Shown: positions 10,424 to 19,292, counted from the stretch's first letter. The stretch: 64,000 bases of DNA from Bacteroidetes bacterium UBA5697 (GCA_002420145.1 DIHL01000004.1:9419-73418), one strand, 5' to 3'. The notes: generated by a model from the letters alone, not told the origin. Program-made: numbers and translations.

Positions 10424-11540
10424 GAATGTGATTATACATTAATTCGGCAACTTTTTTAGAAGCACCACTATTTCCTAGTAATTTAATTAAACCATCGTAC
10501 TCCTTCAACATCTCTTCTCTAATTGGTCCAGAAATGATTTTAGTTAATTCTTCTTTTAAATTTTTAGAAGTTAAATCGCTTTGTATTAATTCTTTAACAA
10601 CAGGTTTATCTAAAATCAAATTTGGTAAGCCAATATATTTAACTCTTCCTCCAACAACCATTTTAGCAATAGAATAGGAAACAGTTCCTCCTTTGTAACA
10701 AACCACTTGTGGTAATCTAAACAAAGCACTTTCTAACGTTGAGGTTCCTGATTTTATAATCCCCGCATGAGCATTATGCATCAGAGCATATGTTTGATTA
10801 AACACAACTTTCAAATTTTTATCAATTGCCATTTGGTAAGCTTCTTTAGGAAGATTGGTTGTGCCGGCAATAACAAATTGATAATCTTTAAAATCGTTCA
10901 CTACATCTAGCATAATAGAAAACATACGTTCTATTTCTTGTTTCCTGCTTCCTGGTAATACAGCAATGATGGGTCTATTATCTAAATTATTTTTTGAAAT
11001 AAATGTTGCTTTATCAGGTAACGAAGATTTTTCTTGTTCAATAGCATCTAATAATGGATGGCCTACATAATCAGCTTCGTAGTTATGTTTTTTGTAAACT
11101 GCAACTTCAAAAGGTAGTATCACAAACATTTTTTCCACACTACGTTTTACTATTTCTACACGATTTTCTTTCCATGCCCAAATGGTTGGCGAAATATAAT
11201 AAAATACTCTGATGCCTTGTTGTTTAGCCCAATCTGCAATACGTAAATTAAAGCCAGGATAATCTACTAAAATTAAAATCTCTGGTTTGAAATCTAAAAT
11301 ATCTTGCTTGCAAAAGGCTATATTTTTAAAAATTGTACGGATGTTTTTCGCTACTTCCACAAAACCCATAAAAGCTAAATCCTTAATATGCTTTCTTGGT
11401 TTTTGATGGGTAACCGCTTCCATCAAATCTCCACCCCAAAATCTGAATTCAATATTTTTATCCAACACAAGCAATTCCTTCATCATGTTTGATGCGTGTA
11501 AATCACCTGATGGTTCGCCAGCTATAACGTAGTATTTCAT
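10410..11540 (-). CDS. lpxB: Lipid-A-disaccharide synthase
   Basis: 376 residues, full length for LpxB. It condenses UDP-2,3-diacylglucosamine with lipid X to form the lipid A disaccharide on the inner membrane. Recognisable segments are the N-terminal AGEPSGDLHASNMM, a PGFNLRIADWAK block, YYISPTIWAWKENR, LPFE, VGHPLLD, LPGSRKQEI and the KSGTSTLE donor-binding motif. It lies in a minus-strand group surE, membrane protein, lpxB, SpoIID-like with very short spacers. The product confirms a Gram-negative outer membrane with lipid A. Confidence 0.96.
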   Translation of the reverse strand: MKYYVIAGEPSGDLHASNMMKELLVLDKNIEFRFWGGDLMEAVTHQKPRKHIKDLAFMGFVEVAKNIRTIFKNIAFCKQDILDFKPEILILVDYPGFNLRIADWAKQQGIRVFYYISPTIWAWKENRVEIVKRSVEKMFVILPFEVAVYKKHNYEADYVGHPLLDAIEQEKSSLPDKATFISKNNLDNRPIIAVLPGSRKQEIERMFSIMLDVVNDFKDYQFVIAGTTNLPKEAYQMAIDKNLKVVFNQTYALMHNAHAGIIKSGTSTLESALFRLPQVVCYKGGTVSYSIAKMVVGGRVKYIGLPNLILDKPVVKELIQSDLTSKNLKEELTKIISGPIREEMLKEYDGLIKLLGNSGASKKVAELMYNHIHAKK

Positions 11541-11548
11541 GGTTTAAT

Positions 11549-11842
11549 TTAAAGAAGAGAAATGTATAAGACCAAACCAACATATAAGAATGAAGCAATA
11601 ATTAATCCTTTACCAAAATCAAATATTTTTTTGTTTAAAGAAATATAAAACACAGCCAAACTAGCAATAATGCAAGCTATCACAACTTCTTGTAACATGT
11701 CTCCCATTCTCAGATATCTGATAAAGCCATACGGAAAACTTAGTTGGTTGTGCATGAATAACCAATAACAGAAAAAACAAAATGCCGGAAAAAAAATTCC
11801 AAACACAAAGCCTACCCAAAGTTTATTAATTTTCTCTAACAT
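11549..11842 (-). CDS. Small three-helix membrane protein, function unknown
   Basis: 97 residues with predicted membrane helices at about 8-30, 52-69 and 78-97. No catalytic motif is visible and I do not recognise a named family. It lies between surE and lpxB with 2- and 8-base spacers, so it is almost certainly co-transcribed with them. A link to envelope biogenesis is inference from context only. Confidence 0.75.
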   Translation of the reverse strand: MLEKINKLWVGFVFGIFFPAFCFFCYWLFMHNQLSFPYGFIRYLRMGDMLQEVVIACIIASLAVFYISLNKKIFDFGKGLIIASFLYVGLVLYISLL

Positions 11843-11844
11843 GA

Positions 11845-12615
11845 TTATAAGGTGTTTTGTAAGTATGTAATATAGTTATGGGCTGTTAAGTCATGCATAA
11901 TAGGCACAACAGATACATATCCGTTTTGTAAAGCCCACTCATCGGTGTCTTTTGCTTCTGGTTCAAAATTTACAAATTTACCAGTTAACCAATAATATGA
12001 ACGACCGTATGGATCTTGTCTTTCTTCAAAATCTTCTACCCAATTAGCTTTTGCTTGACGGCAAATTTTTAATCCACTTATCTCATCTGCTTTTAGTTTT
12101 GGAAAATTGACATTTAAGCAAACGCCTTGTGGCAATTTATCTTTCAAGCAAGACGCTATGATTTTTTCAATAAAAGATGTTGTTGGCGTAAAATCTGCAT
12201 TAATATCATAATCGCATAAACTAAATCCAATAGCAGAGGTTCCTTCTAGTGAGCCTTCAATGGCCGCACTCATAGTTCCCGAATAAATAACATTAATTGA
12301 ACTATTACTGCCATGGTTAATACCTGATAATACCAAGTCTGGTTTACGTGGCAATAATTTATTGACTGCCATTTTCACGCAATCCACTGGAGTACCTGTG
12401 CAACTATACTCAGCAATAGCACCTTTGTGAAAATTTGTTTTTTGAATTCTTAGTGTAGAATTAATAGTAATGGCATGTCCCATCCCGGATTGCGGTTTGT
12501 CTGGAGCAATTACCACAACATCGCCATACTTTACGGCAATAGATGATAAATGTAAAATACCAGGAGCGCTTACCCCATCGTCGTTTGTTACTAATATAAG
12601 TGGTTTTTGTTGCAT
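11845..12615 (-). CDS. surE: 5'/3'-nucleotidase SurE
   Basis: 256 residues. SurE hydrolyses 5'- and 3'-nucleoside monophosphates in a metal-dependent way. The metal site is visible: the Asp pair in VTNDDGVSAPGI, Ser in DKPQSGMGHA and Asn in SGINHGSNSS, followed by YSGTMSAAIEG. It is first in the group with the small membrane protein, lpxB and the SpoIID-like gene. The start is the only ATG placing the TNDD motif at the extreme N-terminus, as in the family. Confidence 0.96.
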   Translation of the reverse strand: MQQKPLILVTNDDGVSAPGILHLSSIAVKYGDVVVIAPDKPQSGMGHAITINSTLRIQKTNFHKGAIAEYSCTGTPVDCVKMAVNKLLPRKPDLVLSGINHGSNSSINVIYSGTMSAAIEGSLEGTSAIGFSLCDYDINADFTPTTSFIEKIIASCLKDKLPQGVCLNVNFPKLKADEISGLKICRQAKANWVEDFEERQDPYGRSYYWLTGKFVNFEPEAKDTDEWALQNGYVSVVPIMHDLTAHNYITYLQNTL

Positions 12616-12719
12616 CGTGGTAAATCTATTGAATTTATAACGGCTTTTTATCTAAAAAAATAGTTATTTACTAAAATTTGACTGTTGAATTCTAACTGTG
12701 GTTTTATACGTTTTTTTAG

Positions 12720-12727
12720 TATTTTTG
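12720..12727 (+). promoter_or_regulatory. Candidate -7 box for ridA
   Basis: TATTTTTG matches the Bacteroidota -7 consensus TAnnTTTG and lies 25 bases before the ridA ATG. No clear TTG appears at the usual -33 spacing, so confidence is moderate. Confidence 0.5.
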
Positions 12728-12752
12728 CTCTACTAACTAACCTCATTACAAA

Positions 12753-13133
12753 ATGAAAAAAATTATCAAAACTGCTAATGCTCCTGCTCCAATAGGTCCA
12801 TATAACCAAGCTGTACAAGTTGGCGATTGTGTTTATGTTTCAGGAACAATTGCTATGGACTTGGAATCTAAACAATTAATTAAAACAACTATTAAGGATG
12901 AAACTAAAATAGTTATGGAATATTTAGGTGCTGTTTTAAAAGAAGCTGGTTTAACGTACGACAATATTGTTAAAACAACTATTTTCTTATCAGACATGAA
13001 TAATTTTGTACATGTAAACGAGGTTTATAGCAGTTATTTTAAAGGTGATTTTCCTGCTCGTGCTACTATTCAAGCAGATAGATTACCAAAAGATGCAAAT
13101 GTTGAAATTAGCGTAGAAGCTAAAGTTTTTTAA
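12753..13133 (+). CDS. ridA: RidA family enamine/imine deaminase
   Basis: 126 residues, the usual size. RidA hydrolyses reactive 2-aminoacrylate and related enamines released by PLP enzymes. The signature APAPIGPYNQAV near the N-terminus, YVSGTIAMD, and the C-terminal PARATIQADRLPKDANVEIS block are present; the latter contains the Arg that binds the substrate carboxylate. The gene stands alone with its own -7 box and is followed by a hairpin and T-run. Confidence 0.95.
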   Translation: MKKIIKTANAPAPIGPYNQAVQVGDCVYVSGTIAMDLESKQLIKTTIKDETKIVMEYLGAVLKEAGLTYDNIVKTTIFLSDMNNFVHVNEVYSSYFKGDFPARATIQADRLPKDANVEISVEAKVF

Positions 13134-13166
13134 TCATTTTTAATATAAAACGACCTTTATTTGATG

Positions 13167-13204
13167 AGGTTTTTGGGTTTTTTGCTCAAAAACCTTATTT
13201 TTTT
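13167..13204 (+). terminator. Intrinsic terminator after ridA
   Basis: A 9-bp stem AGGTTTTTG/CAAAAACCT is closely followed by a run of seven T. It starts 33 bases after the ridA stop. Confidence 0.7.
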
Positions 13205-13268
13205 GCTCAAAATCAACTGAAATAAGTTAAAATTGATAAGTGTTTTTTGCCATCTAGTAGGCAAAAAA
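13178..13268 (+). promoter_or_regulatory. Structured region upstream of the RRM gene
   Basis: Two copies of TTTTTTGCTCAAAA lie about 20 bases apart (about 13178 and 13198). They are followed by a hairpin TTTTTTGCC (13243-13251) / GGCAAAAAA (13260-13268). The hairpin has no T-run after it, so it is not a plain terminator. It may lie in the leader or operator of the downstream RNA-binding protein gene. Confidence 0.35.
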
Positions 13269-13356
13269 GTTTTATTCACCGAAAAAATGTCACGAAAAAT
13301 ATTTGTTTATTTAAATATTTGTTATAATTTTACTATAACTAAATAAATTTTATGTT

Positions 13357-13611
13357 ATGAATATTTTTGTAAGCAACATCAGCTTTAAAGTTAGAGAACA
13401 AGCACTAAGTGAACTTTTTTCTCAGTATGGCGAGGTAACCTCGGTAAGAATTATTAAAGACAAAGAAACAAAACGTAGCCGCGGCTTTGGGTTTGTTGAA
13501 ATGGCAAGTGACGAAGATGGACAAAAGGCCATCGATGCACTGAATGGAACAGAGCATTATGAACGTGCGATTGTTGTTTCTCAAGCAAAAGGAAAGCCTG
13601 AAAACGCGTAA
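13357..13611 (+). CDS. Single-RRM RNA-binding protein
   Basis: 84 residues comprising one RNA recognition motif. RNP2 is IFVSNI at residues 3-8 and RNP1 is RSRGFGFVEM at about 41-50, with the aromatic residues that stack on RNA. Small RRM proteins of this type occur in cyanobacteria and Bacteroidota; several are cold-inducible, but the target RNA here is unknown. There are two nearby ATGs (13352 out of frame, 13357 in frame). The gene is monocistronic, with a structured upstream region and a strong terminator. Confidence 0.92.
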   Translation: MNIFVSNISFKVREQALSELFSQYGEVTSVRIIKDKETKRSRGFGFVEMASDEDGQKAIDALNGTEHYERAIVVSQAKGKPENA

Positions 13612-13630
13612 TCTTTTTACTATATAAAAC

Positions 13631-13665
13631 AAAAAAAGTCCCTACCAGCTGGTAGGGACTTTTTT
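13631..13665. terminator. Bidirectional terminator between the RRM gene and a convergent lipoprotein gene
   Basis: A perfect 22-base palindrome (13638-13659) is flanked by seven A on one side and six T on the other. It can end transcription of both convergent genes. Confidence 0.88.
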
Positions 13666-13671
13666 GTTGGT

Positions 13672-14121
13672 TTAGTTTCTAATAGTGAGTGTATTAATGC
13701 CATCAAACGAGGCATTGTAAAGTCTTAAGTTTTGAGTGGCAGAACCCGAAATTAACCCGCCATCAAATATTTGCCATTTCGAACCGCTTATAGTATCCTT
13801 TAAAGTAAAATTATCAGATTGAACTTTTACTTTAGCGTATGGATCATCAGGTAAGGCTGTAGAAGTACGTTCTATAGCCACAAAATCAGTTGGCGAATTT
13901 GTGGCAGTTTTTCTATAAACAATAATCCCATTAACACCTCCATTAATATAAACCCAGCCACCAGCTGTTTGTAATTTAAAGTAAAGAGGATCGTTTGGAT
14001 ACATGGTAATATTAACTGTTTGGTATGCTATATTATCTTGCACTGTTTGATTCTTTTTTTTGCAAAAAGAAAAAATGCTAAGAAAAGCCAATAAAACTAA
14101 TATGCTAATTTTTCTAAACAT
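13672..14121 (-). CDS. Small lipoprotein, function unknown
   Basis: 149 residues from ATG 14119-14121: MFRKISILVLLAFLSIFSFC gives a signal peptide with lipidated Cys at residue 20, then a Lys-rich stretch. The mature part has a Rieske-like feel in places (GGWVYINGGVNGIIVY, late SGSATQNLRLYN), but the Cys/His ligands of a [2Fe-2S] centre are absent, so I do not name it. An in-frame start 24 codons upstream would overlap the divergent protease gene and bury the signal peptide, so I prefer the internal ATG. Confidence 0.75.
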   Translation of the reverse strand: MFRKISILVLLAFLSIFSFCKKKNQTVQDNIAYQTVNITMYPNDPLYFKLQTAGGWVYINGGVNGIIVYRKTATNSPTDFVAIERTSTALPDDPYAKVKVQSDNFTLKDTISGSKWQIFDGGLISGSATQNLRLYNASFDGINTLTIRN

Positions 14122-14146
14122 TATGATACAATATAGGTTAAACAAA

Positions 14147-14154
14147 TACCTTTG
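14147..14154 (+). promoter_or_regulatory. Candidate -7 box for the S41 protease gene
   Basis: TACCTTTG matches TAnnTTTG exactly and lies 23 bases before the ATG at 14178. It also argues that the divergent lipoprotein gene starts at 14121 rather than 14193. Confidence 0.55.
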
Positions 14155-14177
14155 CAATACAAATATAATCTTTTCAT

Positions 14178-15806
14178 ATGGACTTTGACCCATCTAAACC
14201 ACCAAAAAAACACAACGTTTTTTTACCAATAATATTGTCTTTTGTTTTAATGCTTGGTATCTGGTTGGGTTATTTTTTAAGTAATCGCATTAACAGAGGG
14301 TCATCTGTAAATCAAAATTATCATACATCTACCAACGATAAGATTAATAGTTTATTGGATTATATTGAATATCAATATGTAGATACCATCAATAAAAAAG
14401 ACTTAGTAGAAAAAACAGTAACATCTATGCTACAAAGTTTAGACCCTCATTCAAGTTATATTGCTGCCAGTGAATTTGAAACAGTAAATGAACCTTTGGA
14501 AGGTAATTTTGATGGAATAGGAGTGGAGTTTAATATTATTAAAGATACAATTAGAGTTATTACACCTATAGAGGGCGGCCCTTCTGAAAAAATTGGAATT
14601 AGATCGGGAGACAAAATTGTTAAAGTAGAAGGTAAAAATGTAGCAGGAGTTAAGATTACTAATAAAGAAGTTTTTGAAAAACTAAGAGGGAAAAGCGGAA
14701 CAATTGTTACCGTTTCAATCTTAAGAAGTGGAATAGCAAAACCTTTAGATTTTAAAATAACACGAGACGCTATTCCTTTATATAGTTTAGATGCATCTTA
14801 CATGATAAAGCCAACTATTGGATACATTAAGATTAGCAAATTTGCAGCAACTACATACGACGAATATTTAAAAGCCTTCAATGAACTATCAAAACAAGGA
14901 ATGAAAAAATTAATCTTGGATCTAAGGGGTAATCCTGGAGGGTACTTAAATGCTGCTGTTGATATTTCTGACGAGTTTTTAGCAAATGGCTTGCAAATAG
15001 TTTACACACAGGGAAAAGCTAATCCTAAAAAAACATACAAGGCTACAACGCGTGGAAGTTTTGAAAATAATCCTTTAGTAGTTTTAATTGATGAAGGGTC
15101 TGCAAGTGCTAGTGAGATTGTAGCAGGAGCTGTTCAAGATAATGATAGAGGAACCATTATAGGTAGAAGAAGTTTTGGGAAAGGTTTAGTTCAAGATCAA
15201 TTGCAATTGCCAGATGGATCGGCTATTCGTTTAACCATTGCGAGATATTATACGCCAACAGGTAGATGTATTCAAAAACCATATTCTGATGATAAAAACC
15301 AATACTACAGTGAGGAATATGATAGGTATGAAAATGGTGAGTTATTGAATGAAGATAGTATTAAAATGGATAAAACAAAGCAGTATAAAACACCTGAAGG
15401 AAAGACTGTTTATGGCGGAGGCGGTATTATGCCAGATATTTTTGTACCTATAGATACAGCTAAAACCAATTCATTTTTAAATAAAGTATTTTATGCAGGC
15501 GCTATTAATACTTTTGCATTTGAGTATGCGGATAAGAATAGAAATCAAATAAAGGCTTATAAAACAGCAAAAAACTATATTGATCAGTTTGAAATCAGCA
15601 ACGCCATTTTAGATGAATTTTATGAATACTGTTCTAAGCAAAATCTATTGTTAGCTAATCTTTCTAAATCCAAGACAAATGAAGCCTTAAAGCCTTATTT
15701 GAAAGCATTTATAGGCCGAGATGTGTTTGATAAGGATGCATATTACCCAATTATCAACCAAAAAGATAATTCAATAATAAAAGCCACAGAACTTTTATCT
15801 AAATAA
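14178..15806 (+). CDS. C-terminal processing peptidase (S41 family)
   Basis: 542 residues: one N-terminal membrane anchor (about 13-32), a CTP N-terminal helical region, a PDZ domain (about 95-170, with GIGVEFNI and GPSEKIGIRSGD), the S41 catalytic core (about 200-390) and a C-terminal extension. The catalytic dyad is the Ser of DEGSASASE and the Lys of RRSFGKGLVQ. The enzyme sits in the periplasm and trims or degrades proteins from their C-termini. A lipoprotein gene of unknown function follows 32 bases downstream but has its own -7 box. Confidence 0.95.
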   Translation: MDFDPSKPPKKHNVFLPIILSFVLMLGIWLGYFLSNRINRGSSVNQNYHTSTNDKINSLLDYIEYQYVDTINKKDLVEKTVTSMLQSLDPHSSYIAASEFETVNEPLEGNFDGIGVEFNIIKDTIRVITPIEGGPSEKIGIRSGDKIVKVEGKNVAGVKITNKEVFEKLRGKSGTIVTVSILRSGIAKPLDFKITRDAIPLYSLDASYMIKPTIGYIKISKFAATTYDEYLKAFNELSKQGMKKLILDLRGNPGGYLNAAVDISDEFLANGLQIVYTQGKANPKKTYKATTRGSFENNPLVVLIDEGSASASEIVAGAVQDNDRGTIIGRRSFGKGLVQDQLQLPDGSAIRLTIARYYTPTGRCIQKPYSDDKNQYYSEEYDRYENGELLNEDSIKMDKTKQYKTPEGKTVYGGGGIMPDIFVPIDTAKTNSFLNKVFYAGAINTFAFEYADKNRNQIKAYKTAKNYIDQFEISNAILDEFYEYCSKQNLLLANLSKSKTNEALKPYLKAFIGRDVFDKDAYYPIINQKDNSIIKATELLSK

Positions 15807-15812
15807 AAATTG

Positions 15813-15820
15813 TATTTTTG
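15813..15820 (+). promoter_or_regulatory. Candidate -7 box for the lipoprotein gene at 15839
   Basis: TATTTTTG matches TAnnTTTG and lies 18 bases before the ATG, just after the protease stop codon. Confidence 0.45.
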
Positions 15821-15838
15821 ATATCATAAAATTAACTT

Positions 15839-16723
15839 ATGACTATCAAACTATTAGCTATTCCTTTTTTTGCATTATCACTTGCTTTTGTTTCCTGTGG
15901 TGGTAATTCAGAAGACCAAAAATCGCAAGAATCTCTTGATGGATTAGATTCCGTTGCTGTTACAGATACAGTTGCTATCATAGAGGATAATGAGGTAACG
16001 TATAACTTACCATCGGCTTTGCAAATCGCCTATGTGTTTAAAAAGTCAGGCGCTAGCTTTATCCCAACTCTTTTAAATAATAAGGGTAATTACTCTAAGT
16101 ATAACACCAGTAATTATAAGAGAGCTGTGAATTTTGGTGTATATAGCGCTGATTTAGCATATTGCTTATTTAATAAGAAGTACCAAGAATCGAAAGAGTA
16201 CTTGAAATCATGTAAAGAGATGGGCTCGTTTTTAGGCTTAAATCAAGCTTTTGAAAGTGATAATATGGCTCAACGTTTCGATAAAAACATTGCTATTGAA
16301 GATTCTGTAGTGAAGATTGTATCAAATGTTCAGCTAAAAACGGATGTGATGTTTGAGCAAAATAAACAAAAACATATCACCGTTATTGCATTTGCAGGCG
16401 CATGGACAGAAAGTATGTATATTGCAACTGAGGTGTATGCAAAAGATAAAAATAAAAAAGTGTTAGCAAGCTTAATGGAGCAATTACTTTTATCTGAAAC
16501 AATTATTAAGGCGTTGAAAGTTCATCAAGAATCTGAACAAGAATTACCAGCTTTAATTAGTTCAATAGAAAAAATTAACGCTCAGTTTAATGCCATTGCA
16601 TCAGTAAAAGCAGCTATTGAGAAAGATGAGGAAATGGATTTTAATTTAATGGCTGTTACAGATAACGAATTAAAAAGCATCACTGAGTCGGTAAAAACAT
16701 TAAGAACAAGTATGGTTGACTAA
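15839..16723 (+). CDS. Conserved-type lipoprotein, function unknown
   Basis: 294 residues with a lipoprotein signal ending FVSC (Cys20), then GGNSEDQ. The acidic/Ser tail after Cys resembles the Bacteroidota surface-export signal, though loosely. The rest is mainly helical, with no catalytic motif I recognise. It is followed after 5 bases by another exported protein, so the two are likely co-expressed. Confidence 0.8.
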   Translation: MTIKLLAIPFFALSLAFVSCGGNSEDQKSQESLDGLDSVAVTDTVAIIEDNEVTYNLPSALQIAYVFKKSGASFIPTLLNNKGNYSKYNTSNYKRAVNFGVYSADLAYCLFNKKYQESKEYLKSCKEMGSFLGLNQAFESDNMAQRFDKNIAIEDSVVKIVSNVQLKTDVMFEQNKQKHITVIAFAGAWTESMYIATEVYAKDKNKKVLASLMEQLLLSETIIKALKVHQESEQELPALISSIEKINAQFNAIASVKAAIEKDEEMDFNLMAVTDNELKSITESVKTLRTSMVD

Positions 16724-16728
16724 CATTA

Positions 16729-17193
16729 ATGATTATGAAAAAAATTATAAAAACTTTATTCAGTGTTCTTTTTGTTTTTGTATCGATGTCATTTCAAGGA
16801 GGTGATATATTGTGTAACGCTAAAGAATTAAAAGAAAAAGCAAAAGAGTTATTAGAACCCTATAAATATGATAGTTCTGAATTGACTCGTATCATGTATA
16901 AAAAGAAAGAGTCTATTAAAGAAGTAGAAGTTCCTTTATTTATTGGAGAAAAATATCGTATCGCATTTGAGTTAGAAGCTTTACCAAAACAAGTGGAAGT
17001 TCGTATTTATAATAAAGATAAAGATTCTAAAAATAGAAAATTATTATTTTCATCAAAAGATATAGGTGCGGAAAAAAAAGAATTTTACTTTGAGATTTCA
17101 AAAACCCGTCGAATTTATGTTGATTATATAGTGCCGCCAACAGAAGAAGGATCTTACAGCGGATGTGCTGTTTTTATGGTTGGATATAAATAG
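16729..17193 (+). CDS. Small exported protein, function unknown
   Basis: 154 residues with an N-terminal signal peptide (MKKIIKTLFSVLFVFVSMSFQGG); the second Met (16735) is an equally good start. The mature part looks like an all-beta domain (VEVPLFIGEKYRIAFE, KQVEVRIYN, RRIYVDYIVPP) with two Cys (CNAK and GCAVF) that could form a disulfide. It is paired with the upstream lipoprotein and ends at a strong terminator. Confidence 0.78.
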   Translation: MIMKKIIKTLFSVLFVFVSMSFQGGDILCNAKELKEKAKELLEPYKYDSSELTRIMYKKKESIKEVEVPLFIGEKYRIAFELEALPKQVEVRIYNKDKDSKNRKLLFSSKDIGAEKKEFYFEISKTRRIYVDYIVPPTEEGSYSGCAVFMVGYK

Positions 17194-17204
17194 ATTGATA
17201 AAAT

Positions 17205-17241
17205 AAAAAAGCCCCCGACAGCTTCTGGCGGGGGCTTTTTT
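17205..17241. terminator. Bidirectional terminator
   Basis: GC-rich stem GCCCCCG (17211-17217) / CGGGGGC (17229-17235), flanked by six A and six T. It serves the exported-protein gene on the plus strand and the rhodanese gene on the minus strand. Confidence 0.88.
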
Positions 17242-17248
17242 ATTTATG

Positions 17249-17635
17249 TTATTTTTTCATGTCTATTTCAAATCCCTTTTTCTTCCAGTCGTCAAATCCT
17301 TTTTCTAAGTTTACGACGTGTATAAATCCTAGTTTTTGCATAAGCTCTGCACACTCTCCACTTCTTCCTCCACCAGCGCAGTAAATTAAATACGTTTTGT
17401 TCTTATCTAATTTTGCGATAGTTTCCTCAGCATCTTTTTTAAAGTAATCGATTTGAGCAGCACCTTTAATAAACCCTTTATTTTTTAATTCATCATCAGT
17501 GCGTAAATCTATCAATGATGATTTTTTTTCGTCAATTAATTTTTTAAAAGTTGCAGCATCTACATGTTCAATTTTAGTTTGTGCAATACTCATCATTGAT
17601 GTAAATAGGGCTAAGATGGTGATGATTTTTTTCAT
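17249..17635 (-). CDS. Exported rhodanese-like protein
   Basis: 128 residues: a signal peptide ending SIAQ (about residue 19), then a single rhodanese domain. The active-site loop YCAGGGRSGE contains the catalytic Cys (about residue 86); the DLRTDDEL and GFDDWKKKGF blocks mark the start and end of the fold. Rhodaneses carry a persulfide on this Cys and transfer sulfur; the periplasmic partner here is unknown. A small STAS-like gene lies immediately upstream on the same strand. Confidence 0.92.
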   Translation of the reverse strand: MKKIITILALFTSMMSIAQTKIEHVDAATFKKLIDEKKSSLIDLRTDDELKNKGFIKGAAQIDYFKKDAEETIAKLDKNKTYLIYCAGGGRSGECAELMQKLGFIHVVNLEKGFDDWKKKGFEIDMKK

Positions 17636-17651
17636 AAGTTATGTATTGGTT

Positions 17652-18065
17652 TTATTTTAAACTTAAGAGCCAATTAATAGCACTTTGTTTATCATCAAAC
17701 ATTTTCATTTTCATGGTTTGTTGATGAGTAAGTTTTATTAAGAAATTAATAATAATGCGGTGCGCTAAAGATTTTACAATAACAGCTGTGGCTTTTGTCA
17801 TTTCGTTTGATTCTGGTTTCGAAGAAAACTCTCTAGCCTCTTTAGAGATAGATGTGTCAAGCCCACTTTCAACTAAAATCAAATGTTTGTGAATACCATC
17901 AAACTTTGATTTTAAAAACAAATACTGCTTCTTCGAGTCTTCTAATTCAATTTGAATATCATCTTTTAGTTTTATGAAGATAATATCATTGTCCCAAAAC
18001 TCTATAGTTGAAGCTCGATCAGTAATCGACTCAATAACAGAATATTTTGTAACATCAATTGTCAT
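17652..18065 (-). CDS. Small STAS/SpoIIAA-like protein (tentative)
   Basis: 137 residues, no signal peptide. The pattern DNDIIFIKLKDDIQIELED, then HKHLILVESGLDTSISKEAREF and a C-terminal FDDKQSAINWLLSL helix, resembles the SpoIIAA-like/STAS-related proteins common in Bacteroidota. The resemblance is of fold pattern rather than motif, so function is open. It lies 15 bases after rsmB in the same direction. Confidence 0.6.
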   Translation of the reverse strand: MTIDVTKYSVIESITDRASTIEFWDNDIIFIKLKDDIQIELEDSKKQYLFLKSKFDGIHKHLILVESGLDTSISKEAREFSSKPESNEMTKATAVIVKSLAHRIIINFLIKLTHQQTMKMKMFDDKQSAINWLLSLK

Positions 18066-18080
18066 GAATTATAAAGTTAG

Positions 18081-19292
18081 CTAATTTTTTCGTTTTATCA
18101 AAGCCATATAAAAACCGTCAAAACCTTCGCTCGGTAATATCGTTTTGTCTTTAATTAATTCAAAATCATTGTTATTTGCTAAAAACTCATCAACTTGTTT
18201 ACGGTTTTCGCTTGGCAAAACACTACAGGTTGAGTATACTAATTGACCACCTTTTTTTGTCATCGTGGAGTATTCGCCTAATATTTTTTTCTGAATATCT
18301 TTTGTGCGTTCTATAAAATCAGCATTCAATTTCCATTTAGCATCAGGGTTACGCTTAATTACGCCTGTACCGCTGCAAGGCACATCTAGCAATAATCTGT
18401 CGGCTGTGTTTTCTAAACGCTTAATCGTTTTACTACCCTCAATTAAACGAGGCTCAATATTACTTGCGGTTGCTCTGCGAGCACGTTTTTTTAATTCATC
18501 TAATTTCCACTGAGTAATGTCCATAGAAATAATGCGCCCTTTGTTTTGCATTAAAGCGGCAATGTGTAAAGTTTTTCCGCCTCCACCAGCACAAGCATCA
18601 ATCACTCGCATGCCAGGCTCAACTCCTAAAAATTCTGAAATAGCTTGTGAACCTGCATCTTGTAATTCAAATAAACCTAATTTAAATAATGGATTTGAAA
18701 ATAAGTTTTGACGCTTTGATAAAATCAAGGCATCATCATAGCCATCTAAAAATTCTACTTCTACTTCTTGTTCTGCTAGGTGTTGTTTTAAAATAGCTTT
18801 TTTTGTTTTTAAGGTATTAACTCTTAAAACTACTTCCGCCTGTTCGTTTAAAGATTTGGCTTCTTTTTCCCAAACTTCTTTACCTAGTTCATTTTCGCAA
18901 ATATCCCACAACCAATCTGGGTAAGATTGCAAGATTTTTTGATCATCAATAGCCTTGTATTTATCTAAGATCGTTTTTTCGTTGAGGTTTTTAAAATCTC
19001 GTTCATCAGGCATTGGTAAATGTCTTACAATAAAATAAACACCCAAGATAGCCCAGAAATTATCTTTAGTATCCGCTAAATGACTTAACAAACGGTAATT
19101 ACGAACAATATCATATGTTGTTTCGGCAATAAAGCGACGATCGCGGCTGCCAAATTTTGGATTTTCTTTTAAGGTCTTTTCAATGACTTTATCAGCATAT
19201 TTATTATCAAAAAAAATAGTATTTAACGCATTTACTATTGCTTGTAATAAAATACGGTGTGGTTTTGCTTGTTTGATGATTTTTTTACCCAT
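18081..19292 (-). CDS. rsmB: 16S rRNA m5C methyltransferase, RsmB/NOL1-NOP2-Sun family
   Basis: 403 residues. The N-terminal NusB-like helical part (about 1-140) is followed by a Rossmann methyltransferase domain. SAM-binding motif I is DACAGGGGKTLHIA, motif IV is LLDVPCSGTG and motif VI is VYSTCSVLP. The two Cys (PCSGTG and TCS) are the pair used by RNA m5C methyltransferases for catalysis and product release. The family assignment is firm; RsmB versus a sister NSUN enzyme is less so. Confidence 0.9.
   Translation of the reverse strand: MGKKIIKQAKPHRILLQAIVNALNTIFFDNKYADKVIEKTLKENPKFGSRDRRFIAETTYDIVRNYRLLSHLADTKDNFWAILGVYFIVRHLPMPDERDFKNLNEKTILDKYKAIDDQKILQSYPDWLWDICENELGKEVWEKEAKSLNEQAEVVLRVNTLKTKKAILKQHLAEQEVEVEFLDGYDDALILSKRQNLFSNPLFKLGLFELQDAGSQAISEFLGVEPGMRVIDACAGGGGKTLHIAALMQNKGRIISMDITQWKLDELKKRARRATASNIEPRLIEGSKTIKRLENTADRLLLDVPCSGTGVIKRNPDAKWKLNADFIERTKDIQKKILGEYSTMTKKGGQLVYSTCSVLPSENRKQVDEFLANNNDFELIKDKTILPSEGFDGFYMALIKRKN

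Noticed and set aside
14122..14193. Longer N-terminus for the lipoprotein at 13672
   Set aside because: It would bury the lipoprotein signal peptide and overlap the start and promoter of the divergent protease gene.
17205..17241. GC-rich palindrome as a recombination site
   Set aside because: It has flanking A and T runs and sits between convergent genes, which is the standard form of a bidirectional terminator.
18304..18711. Two plus-strand ORFs opposite rsmB
   Set aside because: They are antisense to conserved methyltransferase motifs and have no recognisable features of their own.
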